Positions 14,573 through 24,300 of a stretch of 24,753 nucleotides of DNA are shown here, piece after piece. This stretch comes from an uncultured Collinsella sp. GTDB taxonomy: Bacteria > Actinomycetota > Coriobacteriia > Coriobacteriales > Coriobacteriaceae. The notes beneath the pieces were generated by a model. It made no database searches and was not told the DNA's origin. It worked only from the letters and a program-made list of their open reading frames with translations. The first letter of the stretch is position 1. Each line of letters opens with the position of its first letter. The position numbers and the translations under genes are program-made. Location of the stretch: positions 1-24,753 of the forward strand of contig CATWQC010000026.1 in the NCBI GenBank assembly GCA_958352845.1, written 5' to 3'.

Positions 14573-15478
14573 ATGATTCAGGACCCCTTTCGTTCGATGA
14601 TTCGTTCGGAAGGGGTCCTGCGTTATCGCGACCTTCCGTGGCGCCGTACACGCGATCCGTACATCATTTGGCTTTCTGAGGTTATGCTGCAGCAAACACA
14701 GGTGCCGCGCGTGGAGACGCGTATGCCGGCGTGGCTCGATCGCTTTCCGACTGTTCAGGCGCTCGCTCAGGCTGTCCCTTCCGATGTCTTGGATGCGTGG
14801 CAGGGGATGGGCTATAATCGCCGCGCCTTGGCGCTTCACAGGGCTGCACAGTGCGTTGTAGAGGACTGGGATGGGGAGTTTCCGCGCGAGACGCGTGACT
14901 TGGTCGCTCTGCCCGGCATTGGCCCGGCAACGGCGCAGGGCATCCGTTCGTTTGCGTTTGATCTTCCGGGCGTGTATTTGGAGACCAATGTGCGCACGGT
15001 CTTTTTGCATCATTTCTTTCCCGATGTGCCGGCCGTTCCCGATCGCGAACTGGTGCCGCTGATCCAAGCTGCCTGTCCGGCGGTCCCCGGTGCGGCGGCG
15101 GACGAGATCGCGCCCTTTGCCGCGCCTCAAGACGATGCCGACACGCCGCGCGCGTGGTATTACGCATTGCTGGATTACGGCGCGTATCTTAAAAAGACAC
15201 TGCCCAATCCGTCCAGGCGGTCGGCGGGCTATAGTCGTCAGTCCAAGTTTGAGGGCTCGCGCCGCCAAAAGCGCGCGCATATCGTGCGTATGTTGTTGGC
15301 AGCGCGCGATGGGCAGCCGGCGGGGATTACGCTTGCTGATGCCGTGGTGGGCGTTAACGAGATGGAAGCGGCAGCCGGTCGCGGGCCGGTCGAGTGCGAC
15401 TTGATCGCGGGCATTCTAGCTGACCTGGAGCGCGAGGGCTTTTGCCGAGCCGAGGACGATCGTTGGTTGAGTGTGTAG
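14573..15478 (+). CDS. MutY-like HhH-GPD DNA glycosylase lacking the iron-sulfur motif
   Basis: This 301-residue protein has the MutY-type N-terminal core: DLPWRRTRDPY (20-30), LSEVMLQQTQV (34-44) with the catalytic Glu36, and the helix-hairpin-helix LPGIGPATAQGI (113-124). The position of the catalytic Asp of MutY (LDGNV in E. coli) reads LETNV, with Glu137. The four-cysteine cluster that normally follows is absent: the stretch after LDYGAYLK has no Cys. The C-terminus looks like a small winged-helix region rather than the 8-oxoG-reading NUDIX-like domain. It is therefore a base-excision glycosylase whose specificity cannot be assumed. AAGGAG precedes the ATG, and the gene follows the Rrf2 regulator by 21 nt. 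A hairpin overlaps the first codons. Confidence 0.78.
   Translation: MIQDPFRSMIRSEGVLRYRDLPWRRTRDPYIIWLSEVMLQQTQVPRVETRMPAWLDRFPTVQALAQAVPSDVLDAWQGMGYNRRALALHRAAQCVVEDWDGEFPRETRDLVALPGIGPATAQGIRSFAFDLPGVYLETNVRTVFLHHFFPDVPAVPDRELVPLIQAACPAVPGAAADEIAPFAAPQDDADTPRAWYYALLDYGAYLKKTLPNPSRRSAGYSRQSKFEGSRRQKRAHIVRMLLAARDGQPAGITLADAVVGVNEMEAAAGRGPVECDLIAGILADLEREGFCRAEDDRWLSV
14579..14620 (+). repeat. Inverted repeat over the first codons of the MutY-like gene
   Basis: CAGGACCCCTT (14579-14589) and AAGGGGTCCTG (14610-14620) are perfect 11-bp inverted copies, extendable by two more pairs past one mismatch. Inside are two copies of TTCGTTCG (14589-14596, 14601-14608). The in-frame ATG of codon 9 (14597) sits in the loop. 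No T-run follows, so an effect on translation or DNA binding is more likely than termination. Confidence 0.65.
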
Positions 15479-15592
15479 CCCGCTCAAATCTGAAGAACGG
15501 GATTGTAAGGTTTAAATTCGCGGCTTGAGGGCATCCTAAAGACAAGGTCGCTCAAAGCCTATGGGCGGCACGTGTTGAAGGGAAGTACACCT

Positions 15593-16132
15593 ATGGATTT
15601 TGAGAATTCCCAAACCAAGAAGAACCTCGAGACCGCTTTTGCCGGTGAGTCCCAGGCACACACCAAGTATCGCTACTACGCATCTAAGGCCAAGAAGGAT
15701 GGCTACGTTCAGATTTCGAATATCTTTGCCGAGACGGCGGGCAACGAGTCCGAGCACGCCAAGCTGTGGTTTAAGTATCTGCACGACGGCGCCGTTCCGG
15801 GCACTCTGGACAACCTGCGCGACGCCGCCGCGGGCGAGAACTACGAGTGGACCACGATGTACGACGAGTTTGCCAAGACCGCCGAGGAGGAGGGCTTTAC
15901 CGAGATCGCCGCAAAGTTCCGTGGCGTCGGTGCTGTCGAGCAGGCTCACGAGGAGCGCTACAACAAGCTTGTCGAGCGCATTGAGTCGGGCGAGGTGTTT
16001 GAGCGCGAGGGCGTGAAGGTGTGGAAGTGCCTGAACTGCGGGCACCTGCATGTTGGTGCCGAGGCGCCCGAGGTGTGCCCGGTTTGTAACCACCCGAAGG
16101 CGTACTTTGAGGAGCAGGTGGTGAACTACTAG
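15593..16132 (+). CDS. rbr: Rubrerythrin
   Basis: This 179-residue protein has a four-helix diiron domain with Glu19 (AGESQAHTKYRYY), ExxH at 52-55 and ExxH at 116-119, then a C-terminal rubredoxin-like iron site with Cys146/Cys149 (CLNCGH) and Cys162/Cys165 (CPVC). It is a cytoplasmic peroxide reductase used by anaerobes to detoxify hydrogen peroxide with NAD(P)H-derived electrons. The ATG at 15593 is preferred; the in-frame GTG at 15572 overlaps the ribosome binding region AAGGGAAG. The 114-nt upstream gap holds no promoter that I can assign with confidence. The 3' side carries a long inverted repeat and then a terminator at 16301. Confidence 0.95.
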   Translation: MDFENSQTKKNLETAFAGESQAHTKYRYYASKAKKDGYVQISNIFAETAGNESEHAKLWFKYLHDGAVPGTLDNLRDAAAGENYEWTTMYDEFAKTAEEEGFTEIAAKFRGVGAVEQAHEERYNKLVERIESGEVFEREGVKVWKCLNCGHLHVGAEAPEVCPVCNHPKAYFEEQVVNY

Positions 16133-16151
16133 CGCTTGGCGCTGGCTGCTG

Positions 16152-16251
16152 CGGAGCGCAGGGCGGGAGGCCGGATTGCCTTCCCTCCCCGCTCACGGCT
16201 CCGCAGGGTCGCGTTGAGGGAAGGCAATCCGGCCTCCCGCCCCGCGCTCCG
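16152..16251. repeat. 100-nt inverted repeat with 36-nt arms, 3' of rubrerythrin
   Basis: Arms 16152-16187 and 16216-16251 are inverted copies matching at 35 of 36 positions, separated by a 28-nt loop. The single exception (A16160 opposite C16243) would be a G-U pair in minus-strand RNA. It starts 19 nt after the rubrerythrin stop and lies upstream of that gene's terminator, so it is probably transcribed as a 3' UTR hairpin. Its sequence is GC-rich and differs from the 13378-13520 element. Confidence 0.85.
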
Positions 16252-16300
16252 GCGTTGAGTCGCCGCATGCTCGTTGCAGAAAAGCTGATAAGAAGTTTGT

Positions 16301-16329
16301 GTGCCGCCCCTATCGGGGCGGCACGTTTT
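16301..16329 (+). terminator. Intrinsic terminator of rubrerythrin
   Basis: GTGCCGCCCC (16301-16310) and GGGGCGGCAC (16315-16324) form a perfect 10-bp stem with a TATC loop, followed by GTTTTTG. Confidence 0.9.
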
Positions 16330-16583
16330 TGTATGGGGTCCCGGTCTCCACAATTTTCGTCAAGCTTTTGGTTAGATTTTGGTTAGTTGGCGGGTTGGCG
16401 GAAGGGCGAAAGATCATTCGATAAAAAAGCTCAAAGAAAGTGCTGGTAGGGGAGTTGTTGAGCTTTTCGACAGCTTTTGAGCAAAAGAAACTTTGTGGCT
16501 ATTGCCGGCGATTGCGTTGTCGCGGTCATGGCGGTGCGGGATGCTGGTCGTAAGCGTCGAATGCTCCGATTTTGGAGGCCAGC
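16330..16583 (+). promoter_or_regulatory. Intergenic region with AT-rich repeats before the small membrane protein
   Basis: No gene is supported. Two tandem copies of TTTTGGTTAG (16366-16375, 16377-16386) are followed by two TTGGCGG copies (16387-16393, 16395-16401). A 10-bp inverted repeat AAAAGCTCAA/TTGAGCTTTT (16425-16434/16458-16467) follows, with a further similar AGCTTTTGAGC copy just after. These could be protein-binding sites or promoter elements; no sure promoter is identified. Confidence 0.35.
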
Positions 16584-17006
16584 ATGGATCTGTTTCTTGA
16601 GACTCCGCAGCAGCAAGCTGAGCGCATGCTGCGCCAGCAGCAACGACTCATGGAGATGCAAATGCAGGGGGCGGCAGCCCAGCCCCCTGCGCAAAATGCC
16701 ACGCCTGCGGTTTCGCCTGCGGGCGAATCGGCACCAGAGGCCTATTCCGTACAGCAAGATTCATATGCGCAGGAGCTCGCGTTCGACAAAAGTCGCACGC
16801 GTCGCCGCCGCATGGGCCAGCGCCTGCGCACATTGGCGATGATTGTGCTCATTCCGCTAGGACTTGCGGCGATTTTCTTGGTCTCGTATGCGCTCACCTG
16901 CATCCTCAACGGTGCTTCGCCCGGCGAAGTGCTCCAACATCTGTCAGCCCTGGGCCAGCGCCTAGGCGACGTCATAACAACCATTCGCGCCGGCTGGGAG
17001 AGCTAG
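16584..17006 (+). CDS. Small single-pass membrane protein of unknown function
   Basis: This 140-residue protein is not recognised. Residues 1-65 are rich in Gln, Met, Ala and Pro (a QQQAERMLRQQQRLMEMQMQ stretch looks helical), followed by a basic patch RTRRRRMGQR (71-80), one hydrophobic helix (about 84-108) and a short tail. By the positive-inside rule the long N-terminus is cytoplasmic. GGAGG (16574-16578) is 5 nt before the ATG. It shares strand with rmuC 124 nt downstream, but no functional link is evident. Base composition resembles neighbouring genes, so it is likely real and not a shadow. Confidence 0.65.
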   Translation: MDLFLETPQQQAERMLRQQQRLMEMQMQGAAAQPPAQNATPAVSPAGESAPEAYSVQQDSYAQELAFDKSRTRRRRMGQRLRTLAMIVLIPLGLAAIFLVSYALTCILNGASPGEVLQHLSALGQRLGDVITTIRAGWES

Positions 17007-17130
17007 CGTTTTAGCGTCCGCGGCTCTAAGAGAAATTTGCCTGCAAGGCAGTGAGTGATCCGTGTGTGTGACGGGGTAAGATTGATCGCGGTTTTGATCG
17101 GTGCTCGATTGGGTTTGTTGGGCGGAGTTT

Positions 17131-18486
17131 ATGTCTGCTATTGATATTGTGCTTGTTGTGATCGCCTTGGTGGCGGTGGGGGTTGCTGTGGCTTGCGCCC
17201 TCCAGCTCAAGAGCCTGCGTGCCGAGTTGCGGGAGCGTGGCGACAGTAGCGCGGAAACGCTGGCAGCACTCGAGCAGGCCAACAACGCGCTCGATGCCCT
17301 GAACGTCGCGCTGGCCGAAACTCGCCGCACGGCCAATGCCATCGCGCAGCAGCAGACGACAGATGCGGCCGTGGAGCAGCAACGTTACCTGACCATCGCG
17401 CGTGAGTTTTCGCAAGCTGGTGACCGGATGGATGACCTGCGCCGCGAGACGGCCCAACAGCTCGGTGCCAACCGCGAGGGCATCGAGCACCGCCTGGACA
17501 AGGTGCGCGAGACGGTCGATGCCCAGCTGGGTGCTATCCGCAAAGACAACAACGTGCAACTCGATCAGATGCGCGCAACGGTGGACGAGAAGCTCTCCCG
17601 CACGCTCAACGATCGCCTGTCGGCATCGTTTAAGCAGGTGAGCGACCAGCTCGAAGCCGTCTACAAGGGCCTGGGCGATATGCAATCCATCGCCACCGGC
17701 GTGGGCGATCTTAAGCGCGTACTGGGCAATGTGAAGGCGCGTGGCATTTTGGGCGAGGTGCAGCTGGGTGCAATTCTGGCGGACATCCTTACACCCGACC
17801 AGTATCTGGAAAACGTTGCCACCAGGCCCGGCGCCTCGGAGCGCGTTGAGTTTGCCGTCAAGCTGCCGGTGGACGAGGGCGACCCCGTGCTGCTGCCGAT
17901 TGACTCCAAGTTTCCGGGCGACGCGTACGAGCACCTGCTCGACGCGCAGGAGTCGGGCGATGCGGAGACCGTGGCGGCTGCGCGTAAGACGCTCGACACC
18001 ATGGTCAAGCGCGAGGCCAAGGACATCTGCGAAAAGTACCTGAGCGTGCCGGCAACGACCAACTTTGGCATCATGTTCGTGCCGTTTGAAGGACTGTACG
18101 CCGAGGTCGTCAGCCGCCCCGGGCTTATCGAGACCCTGGGCCGCGACTATCACGTCAACGTTGCCGGCCCTAGCACCATGGCGGCCATTCTCAACAGCCT
18201 GCAGATGAGTTACCAAACGTTTAAGCTGCAAAAACGCACCGACGATGTACTGCGCGTGCTCTCCGCTGTCAAGGCCGAGCTGCCGCGCTATCAAAAGGCG
18301 CTGCGCCGCGCCCAGCAGCAGATCGAGACCGCGGGCAAAACGGTCGAGGGCATCATTACCACGCGCACCAACGTCATGGAGCGCAAGCTCAAGGACATCG
18401 ACGCGTTGGAAGACGCCGACCAAGCCGATGAGATCTTGGGACTCACGCCCGCGGGCCTTCCCACAGACCAAGAAGACGAGGACTAA
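17131..18486 (+). CDS. rmuC: RmuC-family DNA recombination protein
   Basis: This 451-residue protein has an N-terminal membrane helix (about residues 3-25), a long coiled coil (about 30-140), and the RmuC domain (about 160-410) with typical blocks such as KARGILGEVQLGAIL, LPIDSKFPGDAYEHLL and FVPFEGLYAEVV. RmuC proteins are predicted nuclease-fold factors that limit rearrangement at inverted repeats; the biochemical role is not settled. The ATG at 17131 has a close GGAG (17124-17127); the GTG at 17101 has no site. A weak -10 TAAGAT lies near 17080. A terminator follows at 18505. Its presence is of interest in a region rich in inverted repeats, but that link is only inference. Confidence 0.9.
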   Translation: MSAIDIVLVVIALVAVGVAVACALQLKSLRAELRERGDSSAETLAALEQANNALDALNVALAETRRTANAIAQQQTTDAAVEQQRYLTIAREFSQAGDRMDDLRRETAQQLGANREGIEHRLDKVRETVDAQLGAIRKDNNVQLDQMRATVDEKLSRTLNDRLSASFKQVSDQLEAVYKGLGDMQSIATGVGDLKRVLGNVKARGILGEVQLGAILADILTPDQYLENVATRPGASERVEFAVKLPVDEGDPVLLPIDSKFPGDAYEHLLDAQESGDAETVAAARKTLDTMVKREAKDICEKYLSVPATTNFGIMFVPFEGLYAEVVSRPGLIETLGRDYHVNVAGPSTMAAILNSLQMSYQTFKLQKRTDDVLRVLSAVKAELPRYQKALRRAQQQIETAGKTVEGIITTRTNVMERKLKDIDALEDADQADEILGLTPAGLPTDQEDED

Positions 18487-18504
18487 TTGCAACAAGACGG
18501 CGGG

Positions 18505-18537
18505 GCGCCTGCGCAAGCGCGGGGCGCGGGCGCTTTT
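18505..18537 (+). terminator. Intrinsic terminator of rmuC
   Basis: GCGCCTGCG (18505-18513) pairs with CGCGGGCGC (18525-18533) with one U-G pair and is followed by TTTT. A further small stem GCACTT/AAGTGC (about 18544-18560) lies downstream. Confidence 0.65.
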
Positions 18538-18612
18538 CGCGTCGCACTTGCCTGAAGTGCGCTTTAGTATGCAACAATGGCGTTTCGCCCAATCAGATGC
18601 GAAAGGAAGCCC

Positions 18613-20415
<1,803 letters not shown>

Positions 20416-20478
20416 GCGTCTCGGACGTGGGACAATTGTGCCCATAAGTTTATTGTGCCGTTGAGCCGAGGAGTCGTT

Positions 20479-21144
20479 ATGCCACGCGAGACCAATGCCG
20501 CCAAGCGCGAGCGCGCCATCGAGGTGTGTGAGCGCCTCAACCGTCGCTATGGCCTGGTCGAGTGCTTTTTGGACCACGAGAATCCCTTCCGCCTGCTGAT
20601 CGCGGTGCTGCTCTCGGCGCAAACGACCGATGCACAGGTCAACAAGGTGACGCCGCGGCTGTTTGCCCAGTGGCCCACGCCCGAGGCCATGGCGGGGGCG
20701 AGCGTGGCCGATGTGGCCGATACCATTAAGTCGCTCGGCTTTTATAAGAGCAAGGCCAAGCACGCCGTGGAGGCCGCGCAGATGATCGTTGCCGATTACG
20801 GCGGCGAGGTGCCGGCCGACATGAAGGAGCTCGTCAAGCTGCCGGGTGTGGGGCGCAAAACGGCGAACATCGTGCTCAACGTGGGGTTTGGCATTGTCGA
20901 GGGCATCGCGGTCGACACGCACGTCAACCGCATTGCGCACCGCCTGATGCTGAGTCCCAAGACACATGCCAAGGAGCCGCTCAAGACCGAGCAGGATCTG
21001 CTCAAGATTTTGCCACACGAGTATTGGGAGTCGGTCAACCATCAGTGGATCACCTTCGGTCGCGAGATCTGCGACGCCCGCAAACCCAAGTGTGACGAGT
21101 GTCCGCTGGCAGATTTGTGCCCCAGCGTGCGCGTAGCGGGGTAG
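20479..21144 (+). CDS. nth: Endonuclease III
   Basis: This 221-residue enzyme is a bifunctional glycosylase/AP lyase that removes oxidised pyrimidines. It has LLSAQTTDAQVN (44-55), the helix-hairpin-helix LPGVGRKTAN (121-130) with the Schiff-base Lys127, catalytic Asp146 in AVDTHVNR, and the four cysteines Cys198, 205, 208 and 214 (C-x6-C-x2-C-x5-C) that bind the [4Fe-4S] cluster. All key residues and the length are standard. GAGGAG precedes the ATG. It contrasts with the cluster-less MutY-like protein at 14573, and stands directly upstream of mfd on the same strand. Confidence 0.96.
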   Translation: MPRETNAAKRERAIEVCERLNRRYGLVECFLDHENPFRLLIAVLLSAQTTDAQVNKVTPRLFAQWPTPEAMAGASVADVADTIKSLGFYKSKAKHAVEAAQMIVADYGGEVPADMKELVKLPGVGRKTANIVLNVGFGIVEGIAVDTHVNRIAHRLMLSPKTHAKEPLKTEQDLLKILPHEYWESVNHQWITFGREICDARKPKCDECPLADLCPSVRVAG

Positions 21145-21248
21145 GGCGGAACGCATCTTCGTCTGGCGTTTTTTGCGGGGCTGGGTTTGCTCTTGAGCCA
21201 GAGTCCTCTCCATGCGCTACCATGACAGGCAATGTATTTGACGTACGA

Positions 21249-21276
21249 CCCGCCGAGCTTGCCCCGGCGGGCTTTT
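21249..21276 (+). terminator. Terminator-like hairpin before mfd
   Basis: CCCGCCG (21249-21255) pairs with CGGCGGG (21265-21271) around a 9-nt loop, followed by CTTTT. It may end nth transcripts (105 nt past its stop) or act as a leader element for mfd: a possible -10 TACCAT (21218-21223) lies upstream of it and the ribosome binding site GGAGGAA only 14 nt downstream. Confidence 0.65.
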
Positions 21277-21301
21277 GGCGTTGCGATGCCGGAGGAACAG
21301 C

Positions 21302-24300
21302 ATGCTCATTCACCGTATAGCCGCGCAGCTCTACACTGCCGAGGCGCTGCAGACCGTCGAGGCCGGACTCGATGCCGGCGAGGACGTGACGCTGGCCGTG
21401 TCGCAGTCGGGTCGCACGCTTATGGCGGCCGCCCAGTTTGCGCGCCGTCCGCGCCCGACGGTCTACATTGTGAGCGGCGAGGATGCGGCCGATCGCGCCG
21501 CGCGCAGCCTTGCCGCCTACGTGGGTCTGGCACACGTGTGCCGTTTTCCCGAGCGCAAGGACTATCCGTGGCGCGAGCAGGCGCCCGACGATGCTGTGGT
21601 TGCCCAGCGCTGCGAGGCCCTGGGACGCATCGTTCGCGGTGACAACTGCATCATGGTCGCCTCGGCCCGCGCGTTGCTGCGTTGCGTGCCGCCAGTCGAG
21701 AGCCGCTACTGGGAGTCCACGACCTTCGCGGTGGGCGAGGAGATTCCTTTTGACGAGGTGCCGCAGCGCCTGGTGGGCATGGGCTACACCAATGCCGGCG
21801 CCGCCGACGCGCCTGGTCTGTTCCGCGTGCACGGCGACACCGTCGAGGTGTTCCCCGCGCAGGAAAAAGCGCCCGTGCGCATCGAGTTCTTCGGCGACGA
21901 GATCGATCGCATCCGTCGCATGGTGAGCTCAACGGGGCAGACCATCGGCAACGAGGACAGCGTCGAGATCTTCCCCTGCCGTGAGCTGGCGCTTACCGAC
22001 GAGGCCGTCCACAACATGCATGTGGCGCTTTATCGCGCCAGCCAGGACGACAGCAAACTGGCAGCGCTGCTCGAGATGGTGGATGCGCGTATCGTTACGC
22101 CCGAGCTCGACCGCTTTTTGCCGGTGATGTACGGCCAGACCGTGAGCCCGCTGGCGCACGTGAGCGGCAAGGCGCTCGTGGTGCTGTCCGAGCCGCGCTC
22201 GCTGTTCGACGATTGCCTGCGTGCCTACGAGGATATCGAGGCCCGTGCCGGCGAGGCGGGGGTCGACCGACTGGATGGCCTGTATGTACGTGCCCAGCAG
22301 CTCGATTTTGGTGCTCAGCAGCGCCTGAACTACGTAAGCCTCATCCGTGCCGGCGGTGCGGTTACGGCCGAGCTCAAGATTGAGCAGCCGGCCATCGCGG
22401 GTTCGGACAATCGCTTTATGACGCGCATTCAGGAAGTCGTGGGCAAGCGTTACGCCTGCGTGTTTGCCATTCCCGACCGCGGTGCGCGCGAGTCGATGGA
22501 GCTCACCTTTGGCGACGAGGGCATTACCTTTGAGGAATCGCTGACCGCGGCGCCCGAAAACGCCGGCGTCATTGGCGAGCGCGTGCGCGTGGCGGCGGCA
22601 GATTCTGCCGACCGTGCTGCCCGTCAGGATGCCCATGCTGCAATTCGCGAGCGCAAGGCCGATGCGCTCAACGCCCGCTCGCTCGAGGCAGGTGCCGCCC
22701 AGGCAGCCGCCGGCGCCGCCGTGCCTACTATCTCGCGCGGACGCGTGACCTTTGTCGATGCCGCCCTGCCGCAGGGCGTGGTGGTGCCCGATGCCAATTT
22801 GGCCGTGTTCTCGATTGCCGACCTCAATGCCCGCATGGATGCCAACCGCGCGCGCAGCCGCCGCAAGGTTGACATCACGCAGATTACCTTCCCGTTTAAG
22901 CCGGGCGACTACGTGGTGCACGCTACCCACGGCATCGCGCTCTTTAGCGAGATCGCGCGCCAGGAAGTGGGCGGCAAGGAGCGCGACTACTTTTTGCTGG
23001 AATATGCCGACGGCGACAAGCTCTACGTGCCGCTCGAGCAGGTCGACCGCATCACACGCTATGTTGGCCCCGACGGCGACAAGCCGCGCCTGACCAGGCT
23101 CAATACCGCCGACTGGACGCGTGCCACCAACAAGGCACGCAAGAACGCCAAAAAGCTGGCGTTTGACCTGGTCGACCTGTATACGCGCCGCTCGTCGATT
23201 ACCGGTATCGCCTGTCCGCCCGATACGCCCGAGCAGATCGAGATGGAGGAGAGCTTCCCCTACGACGAGACACGCGACCAGCTGGAGGCTATCGCCGACA
23301 TCAAGGCCGACATGGAGGCGCCCAAGCCCATGGATCGCCTGCTCTGCGGCGACGTGGGCTTTGGCAAGACCGAGGTTGCCCTGCGCGCGGCGTTTAAGTG
23401 CGTGGACTCCGGCCGCCAAGTCATGGTGCTCTGCCCCACGACCATTCTGGCCCAGCAGCACTACGAGACCTTCTTTGAGCGTTTTGCCCCGTTTGGCCTC
23501 GAGGTCGAGGTGCTCAGCCGCTTCCGCACGACGGCACAGCAGAAGCGCGCGCTTAAGGCGTTTGCCGAGGGCACGATCGATGTGCTCATCGGCACGCACC
23601 GCCTGCTTTCGGCCGATGTGAACCCCAAGAACTTGGGCCTGGTGATCATCGACGAGGAACAGCGCTTTGGCGTGCAGCACAAGGAGCAGCTCAAGAACCT
23701 GCGCGAGCAGATTGACGTGCTCACGCTTTCGGCCACGCCGATTCCGCGAACCATGCAGATGGCCACGAGCGGCGTGCGCGACATGAGCCTGATCACCACG
23801 CCGCCGACCGGGCGCCGTCCCGTGATCGTGCACGTGGGGGAGTACGACCCCGACGTGGTAAGTGCGGCGATTCGCCTGGAGGTGGGCCGCGGCGGTCAGG
23901 TGTATTACGTGTCCAACCGTGTCAAGACCATCGATGACGCTGTGGCGCGCGTGCACGAGGCCGCGCCCGAGGCGCGCGTGGGTGTGGCACACGGCAAGAT
24001 GAGCCCGCGCGAGGTCGAGGACGTGATGATCGAGTTCGCGACCAAAAAGATTGATGTGCTCATCGCCACGACCATCGTGGAGAGCGGCATCGACAACGCA
24101 ACGGCCAACACGCTGATCATCGAGGACTCGCAGCGCCTGGGTCTGGCACAGCTTTACCAGCTCAAGGGCCGTGTGGGCCGCTCTGCCACGCAGGCCTACG
24201 CGTACTTTATGTTCCCGGGCGAGCTGCCGCTCACCGAGGAGGCGACGGCGCGCCTGACCGCACTTTCCGAGTTCCAGGACCTGGGCAGCGGCATGCGCAT

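Noticed and set aside
16477..16842. 121-residue frame overlapping the small membrane protein gene
   Set aside because: TTG start without ribosome binding site; overlaps a better-supported gene in another frame.
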